In this document: one piece after another, positions 57,497 through 64,000 of the stretch
Layout: every line of letters begins with the position of its first letter
How positions within the stretch are numbered: the stretch's first letter is position 1
Assembly (NCBI RefSeq): GCF_000730385.1
Contig: NZ_CP008849.1
Coordinates: 248,001 to 312,000, forward strand
Length of the DNA: 64,000 nucleotides
Source: Alteromonas australica
GTDB taxonomy: Bacteria > Pseudomonadota > Gammaproteobacteria > Enterobacterales > Alteromonadaceae
Direction: 5' to 3'
Made by a program: the position numbers and the translations under genes
Notes under the pieces: generated by a model
What the model was told of the DNA's origin: nothing
Databases searched by the model: none
Seen by the model: only the letters and a program-made list of their open reading frames with translations

Positions 57497-58561
57497 ATGA
57501 CAACACTGGCAACTCCCTCTACTTTCGCATCACGGGTTTTAGCGTGGTTTGATGAACACGGACGTAAACATTTACCCTGGCAGCAAGACATTACAGCGTA
57601 CAAAGTGTGGGTGTCTGAAATTATGTTGCAGCAAACTCAAGTGAGTACGGTTATTCCTTACTTCGAGCGCTTTATGCAGTCGTTTCCTACCGTTTCGCAC
57701 TTAGCCCACGCTGAGCAGGATGATGTTCTTCATCATTGGACGGGCCTAGGGTATTACGCAAGAGCGAGAAATTTACACAAAGCGGCCAAGCAAATAGTGG
57801 AAAAGCATGGTGGGATTTTTCCTACTCGGTTTGACGATGTGGTGGCGCTACCCGGAATAGGGCGTTCTACCGCAGGGGCGGTGTTATCGTTAGCGTGCCA
57901 CCAAAAGCACGCGATATTAGACGGCAACGTAAAACGGGTATTAGCACGCTACTACGCTATTGATGGATGGCCCGGTAAAAAAAATGTAGAAAACGCCCTG
58001 TGGGAAGTGGCAGAAAAAAATACACCAGAGCGTCGCTGTCACCACTATACCCAGGTGATGATGGACTTGGGCGCGATGGTTTGCACACGGAGCAAACCGA
58101 AATGTGATAGTTGCCCCCTTCAGTCAGACTGTATTGCTTATGCCCAGGGTAAACAATCCCAGTACCCAGGTAAAAAACCTAAAAAAGCGATACCTGAACG
58201 ACAAACCCTATTAGTGGTGCCTGTGTTTAACACGCAAGTCTTTTTAGAGCAGCGCCCACAAAGTGGCTTATGGGGCGGGTTATATGGCTTCATTGAGGCG
58301 CAAGATATAAATAGCGCGGAACAAGCATTATTCAAACGCGGCATGCAGAATGTGACATTGACTGCTCATACGGCCTTTCGTCACACCTTCAGCCACTTTC
58401 ATTTAGATATAACCCCGGTGGTTGCCGTGCTAAACTCACCTCCACAAAAACAGGTGCAAGAGGCGCAAGAAGGGCACTGGTTTGATTTTTTCCAGCCTAT
58501 TGAGGTTGGTTTGGCCGCGCCGACTAAAAAGATTATTCAGCAGTTAGAACATATGCTTTAG
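57497..58561 (+). CDS. mutY: A/G-specific adenine DNA glycosylase MutY
   Basis: Removes adenine mispaired with 8-oxoguanine. Seen: 354 residues, [13 protein letters not shown], the catalytic glutamate region [23 protein letters not shown] in pieces, the helix-hairpin-helix [18 protein letters not shown], the aspartate in [13 protein letters not shown], and the 4Fe-4S cysteines [19 protein letters not shown]-terminal Nudix-like domain for 8-oxoG reading (about 230-354, with [10 protein letters not shown]) is also present. ATG 57497 follows a modest site. yggX is 61 bp downstream on the same strand and probably co-transcribed, as in E. coli. Confidence 0.98.
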   Translation: MTTLATPSTFASRVLAWFDEHGRKHLPWQQDITAYKVWVSEIMLQQTQVSTVIPYFERFMQSFPTVSHLAHAEQDDVLHHWTGLGYYARARNLHKAAKQIVEKHGGIFPTRFDDVVALPGIGRSTAGAVLSLACHQKHAILDGNVKRVLARYYAIDGWPGKKNVENALWEVAEKNTPERRCHHYTQVMMDLGAMVCTRSKPKCDSCPLQSDCIAYAQGKQSQYPGKKPKKAIPERQTLLVVPVFNTQVFLEQRPQSGLWGGLYGFIEAQDINSAEQALFKRGMQNVTLTAHTAFRHTFSHFHLDITPVVAVLNSPPQKQVQEAQEGHWFDFFQPIEVGLAAPTKKIIQQLEHML

Positions 58562-58622
58562 TGCTGTGATTTTTTATGGCCTTTAGGTAGTTAAGAAAGA
58601 AGAGCAGGTTAAGGATTTTAAA

Positions 58623-58895
58623 ATGAGCAGAACAGTATTTTGTCAACGCCTTCAAAAAGAGGCGGACGGATTAGACTTTCAACTTTACCCAGGTGACATT
58701 GGTAAGCGCATTTACGACAACATTTCAAAAGAAGCATGGGGTGAATGGCAGAAAAAGCAAACCATGCTGATTAACGAGCATAAGCTAAACATGATGGATC
58801 CGAATGCAAGGTCGTTTTTAGAAGAAAAAATGACGGCCTATTTGTTTGATGGCATTGAGCCCACCATTGACGGCTACGTGCCGCCTGAAAAGTAG
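58623..58895 (+). CDS. yggX: Fe(2+)-trafficking protein YggX
   Basis: Small protein that protects Fe-S clusters from oxidants and is co-expressed with mutY. Seen: 90 residues (E. coli 91), [19 protein letters not shown] with the conserved cysteine at position 7, PYPG-type [33 protein letters not shown] in pieces, the C-terminal [15 protein letters not shown], and PP near the end. ATG 58623 follows AAGGATTTTAAA. The tRNA-Phe region starts about 70 bp downstream of its stop. Confidence 0.97.
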   Translation: MSRTVFCQRLQKEADGLDFQLYPGDIGKRIYDNISKEAWGEWQKKQTMLINEHKLNMMDPNARSFLEEKMTAYLFDGIEPTIDGYVPPEK

Positions 58896-58965
58896 GCAAA
58901 AAAGGCTTTTTTGGGTAAACAATGTGCAAACAGTCACAAAAGCGAAAAAAAACCGACAAAAACGG

Positions 58966-58994
58966 TTGACTTGTTAGCGCGAAATCCGTTTAAT
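58966..58994 (+). promoter_or_regulatory. Probable original tRNA-Phe promoter
   Basis: TTGACT (58966-58971), 17-nt spacer, TTTAAT (58989-58994), then a GC-rich stretch before the tRNA-like DNA. It directly precedes the 38-nt tRNA fragment and is 219 bp from the intact gene. Confidence 0.6.
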
Positions 58995-59044
58995 ACGCAT
59001 CCACAGCGAGACAGGCAGTAAACGCCAAATCGCAAACGAGTTTC

Positions 59045-59082
59045 GCCTCGATAGCTCAGTTGGTAGAGCAGCGGATTGAAAA
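59045..59082 (+). pseudogene. 5' half of tRNA-Phe (38-nt exact copy)
   Basis: Identical to the first 38 nt of the intact tRNA-Phe at 59213: acceptor strand, D arm, 5' anticodon stem and the anticodon GAA with two following A. Identity stops inside the anticodon loop. The rest of the tRNA is missing, replaced by 130 bp of unrelated DNA. It sits behind what looks like the native tRNA promoter. It cannot fold into a tRNA. It most likely marks a recombination or integration event with its crossover in the anticodon loop. Confidence 0.93.
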
Positions 59083-59100
59083 GTGCAAGCACTTCCAATC
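59074..59100. repeat. Dyad at the tRNA-fragment junction
   Basis: GATTG (59074-59078) pairs with CAATC (59096-59100), and AAGTGC (59081-59086) with GCACTT (59089-59094). The left half lies in the tRNA anticodon loop and the right half in non-tRNA DNA. This symmetry across the end of identity is what a tyrosine-recombinase core site would look like. Confidence 0.5.
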
Positions 59101-59161
59101 AGATTTACCAAGAAAGCTTTTAGAGCAATAGTTTTAAAGTTAGTAAGCACTTCGATAAAGC

Positions 59162-59190
59162 TTGCAAAGTTTTGCAAAGTTTTTTATAAA
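59162..59190 (+). promoter_or_regulatory. Promoter inside the 130-bp insert, likely drives intact tRNA-Phe
   Basis: TTGCAA (59162-59167), 17-nt spacer, TATAAA (59185-59190), 22 bp before the intact tRNA. The word TTGCAAAGTT occurs twice here and AAAGCTT three times in the insert. The intact gene thus appears to carry a new promoter. Confidence 0.55.
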
Positions 59191-59212
59191 GCTTACATAG
59201 CACAGCTTAAGT

Positions 59213-59288
59213 GCCTCGATAGCTCAGTTGGTAGAGCAGCGGATTGAAAATCCGCGTGTCCCTGGTTCGATCCCGGGTCGAGGCACCA
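59213..59288 (+). tRNA. tRNA-Phe (anticodon GAA)
   Basis: A 76-nt cloverleaf. The acceptor stem GCCTCGA pairs with TCGAGGC, with the D arm GCTCAGTTGGTAGAGC, the anticodon stem around GATTGAAAATC with GAA at 59246-59248, and the T arm with GGTTCGATCC. The encoded 3' end is ACCA. It closely matches E. coli tRNA-Phe. A terminator follows 6 nt later. Tyrosine-recombinase elements often use tRNA genes, and the DNA beyond is accessory in character. Confidence 0.98.
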
Positions 59289-59294
59289 TCATTC

Positions 59295-59324
59295 AAGCCC
59301 TTGCAGAAATGTGAGGGCTTTTTT
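59295..59324 (+). terminator. Intrinsic terminator after tRNA-Phe
   Basis: AAGCCCT (59295-59301) pairs with AGGGCTT (59314-59320), followed by T residues to 59324. Confidence 0.9.
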
Positions 59325-59359
59325 GTTTTTAAAACTTAAAATAAATTTGACGCTAATCA

Positions 59360-59569
59360 TCATTTATCTACGTTATCAATCTTCTTTTTGTTTGGGTTAG
59401 CCCTAACATACTCCTCACCATTTATATCGATTACATGAAAATTTGGGTGTTTGTTCTTTTTGACTTCGCTTACTAACTGGCTTCTCTTCACAACACCTCT
59501 TCCTGGTATTGTATACGATTCGTTTTGTCCATTGCTTCCATCGGCATTGCCGTTGATGTGATTTGCCAT
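59360..59569 (-). CDS. Small DUF3892-like protein
   Basis: A 69-residue hydrophilic protein of unknown function. Seen: a flexible Asn/Gly-rich N-terminus (MANHINGNADGSNGQNE), then a compact domain YTIPGRGVVKRSQLVSEVKK...NFHVIDINGEEYVRANPN. This matches my memory of the DUF3892 family, which often lies in mobile or defence-related DNA. AGAGG lies 9 nt before the ATG. It is the first gene after the tRNA-Phe terminator and is divergent from the operon at 59736, sharing the 166-bp gap that holds three phased repeats. Confidence 0.65.
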   Translation of the reverse strand: MANHINGNADGSNGQNESYTIPGRGVVKRSQLVSEVKKNKHPNFHVIDINGEEYVRANPNKKKIDNVDK

Positions 59570-59629
59570 GACTAATTACCTCTCAATTTTTGTATACGCA
59601 TTTAAAATCTTAAGTTAACCCACTTTTGG

Positions 59630-59712
59630 TTGACTTAATTTAATTTTAGCCCCACTTTAGTTGACATTCAATTAAATTTGCATGATATTGGTTGACATAT
59701 ATCGAAATATGC
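59630..59712. repeat. Three 21-bp repeats phased at exactly 31 bp
   Basis: Copies at 59630-59650, 59661-59681 and 59692-59712 all start TTGAC and end GC, with AT-rich middles of the form TTGACwTn..AAwTwtGC. Starts are 31 bp apart each time, about three helical turns, so proteins bound to them would face one side of the DNA. The first two also share CCCACTTT just upstream. They lie in the divergent gap before the XRE-ImmA operon. They are probably operators, and the TTGACA words may double as -35 elements. Confidence 0.72.
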
Positions 59713-59735
59713 AAATTTTAAGGTTGTTTAAGGTT

Positions 59736-60398
59736 ATGAGCAGTGCTGAATTAGAGTCCCCTTTTGAGTTATGCCCCGAGTTAAATGAAGTCTTTCTGGA
59801 TGAGTTGTCATTCATGATTTTGAAGGTTGTAGAAATGACAATGCTAAATTTAAATTCGGATTTTGATGATAACTACACGAGGGAAACCTGTATTTATGGG
59901 CGTGTGAGACAATTGTTCCTGCAACTTGCACGAGACGCGAGCAAACCTTGGGTAACCGTTAAAAGTAAAACAATGGACTATGTTCCAAGCATATGTAATA
60001 TACCTGTCCGAGTTTTTAGGGACGATCCACTTAACCCTAAAAAGAAGAAGGTTTTTTTTAAAAATGATTGTGAGCAGAGTCAGCTAGCCTTACTGTTTGA
60101 AGATTTTGACACTCAGTTGGCTAGTCAGATAACTTGGCGATTATTCATTCAGGCTCCTGATAGCAATCTAGAAGATGGTGAGCTAGAAGACTTGGAAGAT
60201 GATTTTCGTGTAGTCCTAGTGGGCTTTTCTGCAATGACTGGAGAGATTCGTTCGATGTGGCAATCTAAATCAGCCTCTCGTACCGTACCATATGCTATTG
60301 ACGCTGAATTGCCAGAAGCAAATATTCTTGAAAGAAAACCTGTTAAATCAAAAGAAGTAGATACTGGTTTGGCAAATGAAAATGGAAAACAAGTTTAA
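59736..60398 (+). CDS. Unknown protein coupled to an XRE-ImmA/IrrE gene
   Basis: I do not recognise this protein. Seen: about 220 residues from ATG 59736 (the frame is open to ATG 59682). It is acidic overall, with no signal peptide or membrane span. It has a helical N-terminal half (VFLDELSFMILKVVEMTMLNL), a middle with basic NPKKKKVFFKND, an acidic run (SNLEDGELEDLEDDF), and a strand-rich end. The stop overlaps the next gene by about 23 nt, so the two are made together. By analogy with two-gene modules carrying an ImmA/IrrE protease, it could be the substrate, toxin or sensor. Start is uncertain because only a weak AAGG precedes the ATG. Confidence 0.65.
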   Translation: MSSAELESPFELCPELNEVFLDELSFMILKVVEMTMLNLNSDFDDNYTRETCIYGRVRQLFLQLARDASKPWVTVKSKTMDYVPSICNIPVRVFRDDPLNPKKKKVFFKNDCEQSQLALLFEDFDTQLASQITWRLFIQAPDSNLEDGELEDLEDDFRVVLVGFSAMTGEIRSMWQSKSASRTVPYAIDAELPEANILERKPVKSKEVDTGLANENGKQV

Positions 60399-61485
60399 AT
60401 TAAATCCCTATAGAGGAGATAAATTAAGGTTAGCTCGGTTGGCCAAAGGCTATTCACTGGAAGAGCTGGGAAACATTTTAAATGTTACTCGTCAAAACAT
60501 ACATAAAATGGAAGCAGGACAAGAGCCTACATCTGAGCAAATGCCTTTATTATGCAAAGCCTTGAATGTTGAAAATAGTTACTTCTTTACAGATCGAAAT
60601 ACACCTGTAGTAGAAGAGCAGTGCCATTTCAGAAGTTTGAAATCCAGAACTAAAGCACTGACACATACTGTAATGGCCCGAGCAGAGATCTTGGATCAGG
60701 TTATCGGAGCGGTTGAAGAATTTGTAGACCTTCCAACATTTGAGGTTCCAAATGTCGATGACCTCGATTTCAGTATTAGTGAAAGTATTGAGGTTGTCGC
60801 TGAGCGGATAAGAGATATTTGGGGGTTGGGTGATGGCCCTGTCGAAGATATAACAATTGCGGTTGAAAACGCAGGTGTAATTGTCGCAGTAGTCGAGGGT
60901 GTTGATGAAAAGGTTGATGCTTTTTCAATGTCCAGAAAGAGGCCTGTTATTATTAGAAATTCATCTAAAGAAAATCCTTGTCGGTATCGATTTGATATAG
61001 CGCACGAATTAGGGCATTTAGTGATGCATGATGGAGTGGTAACCGGTTGTAAGTTCACAGAGAAACAGGCTAATTACTTTGCTAGCGCATTTCTTATGCC
61101 GAGACGTCTGTTTTTGGCTGCTACTCAAAAGTATCCTCTGATTAGGGGGCTAAAAAGTTTAAATTGGCAAAGCTTGTTTAGCTTAAAGAGATATTTCAAA
61201 GTGAGCTTCAAGGCACTACTTTATCGAGCGAAATCTCTAGGAATCATTAATGAAGCCCAAATGAAATCTGGTTATATATATTTAAATAAGAATGGTTATA
61301 CTAAGAGTGAAGAATTAGATGACTTACTCCCTATGGAGGAGCCTAGGTTGTTGTCTGATATTATTGAAAGTATAGGAAGTTCAAAATGGCAAAAGCTTAT
61401 TCTTGAACTAGGTATTTCCGGAGAATTTATCACATCTATATTACCGAGAGTTAAAATGCCAAACAAAGCTTTATTCGTTGTTTGA
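60376..61485 (+). CDS. XRE-family regulator fused to ImmA/IrrE metalloprotease domain
   Basis: Combined DNA-binding and zinc-protease protein. Seen: a helix-turn-helix at about residues 16-67 (LRLARLAKGYSLEELGNILNVTRQNIHKMEAG in pieces), a linker, then a peptidase M78 domain. The domain has H210-E-L-G-H214 (FDIAHELGHLVMH) and a downstream KQANYFASAFLMPRRLF with the third zinc-ligand region. A further ~120-residue tail includes LNWQSLFSLKRYFKVSFKALLYRAKSLGI in pieces, typical of the family. Length is 369 residues. Relatives cleave a partner repressor on stress (ImmA/ImmR, IrrE/DdrO). Here the HTH is in the same chain and the phased repeats are its likely binding sites. Confidence 0.9.
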   Translation: MKMENKFKLNPYRGDKLRLARLAKGYSLEELGNILNVTRQNIHKMEAGQEPTSEQMPLLCKALNVENSYFFTDRNTPVVEEQCHFRSLKSRTKALTHTVMARAEILDQVIGAVEEFVDLPTFEVPNVDDLDFSISESIEVVAERIRDIWGLGDGPVEDITIAVENAGVIVAVVEGVDEKVDAFSMSRKRPVIIRNSSKENPCRYRFDIAHELGHLVMHDGVVTGCKFTEKQANYFASAFLMPRRLFLAATQKYPLIRGLKSLNWQSLFSLKRYFKVSFKALLYRAKSLGIINEAQMKSGYIYLNKNGYTKSEELDDLLPMEEPRLLSDIIESIGSSKWQKLILELGISGEFITSILPRVKMPNKALFVV

Positions 61486-61492
61486 GTAAGAA

Positions 61493-61512
61493 AGTGGGTT
61501 ATTAAACCCACT
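61493..61512. repeat. Hairpin just after the XRE-ImmA gene
   Basis: AGTGGGTT (61493-61500), loop ATTA, AACCCACT (61505-61512), 8 bp past the stop. There is no T run on the plus strand. It may protect the mRNA end or act with the terminator at 61620. Confidence 0.6.
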
Positions 61513-61926
61513 GAAAGCGAATATTACATGTGAGTCAACGCTCTGAAACTTTATCATGTTTGCTTTAGAGAGTAATTAATACTAATGTCGACTCTCATTT
61601 CATACAGGGAGCAGGTTGTAGCTGAGCATGGCCGGCCTCAGCTGTTTTTTCCTTTGTCAGCAATGTTGTGAGGCTGTAAAACTTCCCTAAAATAGCTTCA
61701 TACCTTTTTAAAGTTCTTCGGCGTAAACTGAGCCAAGAACGAAGAACGCTCCCATGATAGACCGAGTGATCTGAGACCATGCTAATATTTGAGCAAATAT
61801 GAACAGGCCGAAACCTCTAATTGTGGATGTAACTAATTAGAGGAGGTTTACACTATTCTTAACGTATTGAATTCTCTAGTATTCGTGGTAAACGTTACTT
61901 TGAAAAATTTTTAATGTGCCAAAAAG
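61513..61926. other. Gene-free stretch with terminator, palindromes and possible mobile-element remnant
   Basis: No clear gene is seen here. It holds a terminator (61620-61650), a perfect palindrome ATATTTGAGCAAATAT (61785-61800), and a stem CCTCTAATT/AATTAGAGG (61814-61822 with 61835-61843). A 61-codon minus-strand frame (61595-61780) is rich in Arg and Leu, and its end (EKTAEAGHAQLQPAP) gives the impression of a transposon or IS remnant. That impression is weak. Confidence 0.4.
61620..61650 (+). terminator. Intrinsic terminator downstream of the XRE-ImmA operon
   Basis: AGCTGAG (61620-61626) pairs with CTCAGCT (61637-61643), followed by six T at 61645-61650. The GC-rich loop can pair further. 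Confidence 0.8.
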
Positions 61927-63042
61927 TTAAGAACTGCCACCGTTTTTTAACGTGTCGTGAAGTTTTAATTTTGATTTCTCAAGAATTTTAAGTGTTCTTT
62001 CTTTAACTGCTCCGGCTAAAGATCTGTTACTACCATTTTTGAATCGTATATTTAACACCTTTATTGATAATTCGGAGCTATTGTCCAGCTTCGAGATAAA
62101 CTCCGGAAATTCATATGATATTTGACAGGAGCCGCTGCAATCATCGTAATCAAAGCTATAAGATGCCTCTACTCGATATACCTTTATATATTCATGATAT
62201 TTTTTTTGCCTAATGAAAACTGTAGAGTGAAGATTTTTTCCCTGAAGAAGTAAGTTTGTAATTTTTTCTTGCATCCACGATATATCGTCAGGGAGTGTTT
62301 GTGTTTCATCTGGACAGAACCCTAGATCCCTAGTGTCCTTAAAGTAAAGCTCGTTTGAGGTTTGTTCCTTACTAAGCTTGTTTAAAAATTTGACTCTGTT
62401 TTCATTTGTGAAATCGTTGAATCTAATTTTCCTAATCACTTCATCATTTTTAACAAAACCAGCTAATTTAAGTCTATTAACCATCTCTTTAGATATGACC
62501 GAAGCAACTTCTTTTGTCTCAGGAGACGTATGGGATAAACTTATATTAATATCCAGCTCGTCATCTATTTTACTAAATCGTACCTTACCTGAAAATTGCT
62601 TTGTATTCTTATCCCAACTTTTAGTATGGTCGGTTCTTTCTATAATGAAATCTAACTCTACTTCTCCTTCTATACTACTAACAAAGTTTGGTATACCAAT
62701 GAGTTCATAATTTGAAAATGGCTTTTTAACTAGCTCATGAATTTCATCACTTGATGGTAATATAGATAATAAATCTACTTCCGGTACACTACATTTTATA
62801 GTCTGTGTCAGAGCTTTAGGTTCTTCTTCAGTTTCACTTATATTTTGATAAAGCTCCATTAATTCATTTGGCGTAATTCCTCTTGTTACTAAGTGTGGAA
62901 TAGTCGTAGTTTTATCATCTTCACGAGTAAAAATGCCACGATTTCTTAAAATCCCTTTTAGTTCGGATTTGCTGATATTTCCGTCTGCTAAAAAATCTCG
63001 AAGAGCATCACCATACGGTAAAATATTTTTAGTTTCATCCAT
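61927..63042 (-). CDS. Partner protein of a predicted two-gene defence system (GAPS4b-like)
   Basis: About 371 residues, no signal peptide or membrane span. Seen: an N-terminal domain of about 80 residues (ILPYGDALRDFLADGNISKSELKGILRNRGIF in pieces, then TTTIPHLVTRGITPNELMELY) that reads like a winged-helix or SAP-type fold. A longer strand-rich body follows, with FDYDDCSGSCQISYEFPEF. The N-terminal pattern matches my memory of the GAPS4b N-terminal domain; this needs a profile search. I start at ATG 63042, one base after the nuclease stop, with AGAGGA 8 nt before it. An upstream in-frame start at 63084 lies inside the nuclease gene. It is AT-rich relative to the core genes. Function: unknown, probably regulator, sensor or antitoxin for the nuclease. 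Confidence 0.6.
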   Translation of the reverse strand: MDETKNILPYGDALRDFLADGNISKSELKGILRNRGIFTREDDKTTTIPHLVTRGITPNELMELYQNISETEEEPKALTQTIKCSVPEVDLLSILPSSDEIHELVKKPFSNYELIGIPNFVSSIEGEVELDFIIERTDHTKSWDKNTKQFSGKVRFSKIDDELDINISLSHTSPETKEVASVISKEMVNRLKLAGFVKNDEVIRKIRFNDFTNENRVKFLNKLSKEQTSNELYFKDTRDLGFCPDETQTLPDDISWMQEKITNLLLQGKNLHSTVFIRQKKYHEYIKVYRVEASYSFDYDDCSGSCQISYEFPEFISKLDNSSELSIKVLNIRFKNGSNRSLAGAVKERTLKILEKSKLKLHDTLKNGGSS

Positions 63043-63043
63043 T

Positions 63044-63985
63044 TTATTGTCCTCTGAAGTCAGAGTTATATGAACTAACCTCAATGCTTAAATCTTTCTC
63101 TTTAGCTTGAACAAGACCTTTGACTGTCTCTACTGTATCTTCGTGTTCGAGGGCATTATAGTCAGGAAATAACAACTTAAATTTTTTAGTGAACTCTTGA
63201 GAAACATCACTTACAAAGTTCATCAACCGTTCCAAGTTTTCTTTCGAGAATTTTTCTCTAATTACTACACAAAAAATAACACTTTTGTCTTTTTCGCTGA
63301 TTAGACGAAAAGGCAAAATGTCGGATGTTAAATACTCAACTGGTAAAGCTTTTCCATATCTTTTTAAATTTGTATCAGTGTAGTTGGCCGCGGTAAAGGA
63401 ATAGTGAAAATTAATTTCATGTTCTTTAAAACTATTCTTTAAAAAACTTATTGAATCATATATGAACGCAGCTCTTGAGTTGTCGACTAGATATATTGCG
63501 GAGAATGTCAGATTCTTATCAATCACTATATTTGCAACTTTACTAACCACATCCTGATATGAATCGTTATCATTAGTAAGCCAAAATAGTACCCCTACAT
63601 CATTCGTTCTTTTAACTCCTCTTCCATTATAATCAATGATGGTCGAGTTTCTGACTTCGGATTTAGAATAACACTCAATACAATGAGCAAGATCTTTGAA
63701 GTGCTCTCTGAATTTCGTATTAGGATGATTAGGATATGCTTTTGATGTGAATTTCACAGAACAGCATACATTATCTAAGGTGAAATCTTGTAGTTGAGAG
63801 CGTGCAGAATAAAGTATGTCCACACCGTGTGTATTTCGACCACTGCCTTTGGTCCTTTCGTGCTTTTGAGGATGTTTACATCTTATCTCAACACCGGTGC
63901 GCAACCCAGTCCATCCGATTAAAGTAAGGAACTCCTTTACAAGAGCTTCACCATGCTCGCCTACCTTCTTTGAAAATTCACCCAT
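63044..63985 (-). CDS. PD-(D/E)XK-like nuclease of a predicted defence pair (GAPS4a-like)
   Basis: A 313-residue soluble protein. Seen: an N-terminal restriction-endonuclease-like core with helix glutamates E13/E18 (GEHGEALVKEFL), D56 in HGVDILY, and S76-V-K78 in CCSVKFTS. This gives an E...D...(S)xK layout in which the usual acidic residue before xK is serine. The rest has helix and strand segments of no known type. The start ATG 63985 follows AAGGA. It is the first gene of a coupled pair and ends one base before its partner starts. The pairing and N-terminal signature recall GAPS4, an anti-phage system found in marine vibrios. The assignment is from memory and tentative; nuclease activity is plausible but unproven. 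Confidence 0.62.
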   Translation of the reverse strand: MGEFSKKVGEHGEALVKEFLTLIGWTGLRTGVEIRCKHPQKHERTKGSGRNTHGVDILYSARSQLQDFTLDNVCCSVKFTSKAYPNHPNTKFREHFKDLAHCIECYSKSEVRNSTIIDYNGRGVKRTNDVGVLFWLTNDNDSYQDVVSKVANIVIDKNLTFSAIYLVDNSRAAFIYDSISFLKNSFKEHEINFHYSFTAANYTDTNLKRYGKALPVEYLTSDILPFRLISEKDKSVIFCVVIREKFSKENLERLMNFVSDVSQEFTKKFKLLFPDYNALEHEDTVETVKGLVQAKEKDLSIEVSSYNSDFRGQ

Positions 63986-64000
63986 CGCATATCCTTTACT

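Noticed and set aside
59289-64000. Prophage call for the island
   Set aside because: No integrase, capsid, terminase or tail genes are visible; the content is small modules only.

Overview
The window reads as chromosome of a marine gammaproteobacterium close to Alteromonas (Alteromonadaceae). The reasons are the gene content and order (arcA, mreBCD-yhdE-rng-yhdP-nitrilase-tldD, yjgA/pmbA, mutY-yggX, rsmC-trmB), a TonB-receptor/tryptophan-halogenase-like/SapC-like sugar locus, two SLC5-type sodium symporters, and protein similarity recognised by eye. No database search was possible.

Layout. 1-7.1 kb: 3' part of a YegD-like Hsp70 gene, uvrA, a YajR-like MFS carrier, a YqaB-like HAD phosphatase and a small lipoprotein. 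7.1-8.6 kb: a REP-like palindrome cluster, a lipoprotein of the alpha/beta-hydrolase fold without its serine nucleophile, and a gene-free stretch dense in GATC sites with a DnaA box. 8.6-15.1 kb: a Leloir galactose cluster (LacI-type regulator, galM, galT, galK, vSGLT-like symporter). 15.1-18.7 kb: ssb, a secreted hydrolase and a TPR protein. 18.8-27.7 kb: an alpha-galactoside locus on the minus strand (TonB receptor, SLC5 symporter, halogenase-like flavoprotein, SapC-like protein, GH36 alpha-galactosidase). 28-32.1 kb: glpK, glpR and glpD with GlpR-like operators. 32.2-46.4 kb: housekeeping genes for cell shape, RNA processing and envelope lipid transport, plus tldD/pmbA. 46.4-50.4 kb: an AraC-type regulator and a GH2 beta-galactosidase. 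50.5-58.9 kb: arcA, a sensor kinase, glgA, rsmC, trmB, a hydrolase, mutY and yggX.

58.9-64 kb: a tRNA-Phe gene preceded by a 38-nt copy of its own 5' half. It is followed by visibly AT-richer accessory DNA. This holds a small DUF3892-like gene, an unknown gene coupled to an XRE-ImmA/IrrE metalloprotease gene behind three repeats phased at 31 bp, and a tightly coupled pair made of a PD-(D/E)XK-like nuclease and an unknown partner. The pair resembles the two-gene GAPS4 anti-phage system. No integrase is visible, so the island probably continues past the window.

How the parts work together. The sugar genes form one scheme: an outer-membrane receptor and inner-membrane symporters import galactosides or galactose, GH36 and GH2 enzymes release galactose, and GalM/GalK/GalT pass it into the Leloir pathway. 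Operator-like sites of the form GGTnAAACGTTTACC lie before galT, the GH36 gene and the TonB-receptor operon, so one LacI-family regulator probably ties them together. The best places to look for something undescribed are the island modules with their phased repeats, the tRNA-Phe junction, the halogenase/SapC module and the GATC-dense stretch.
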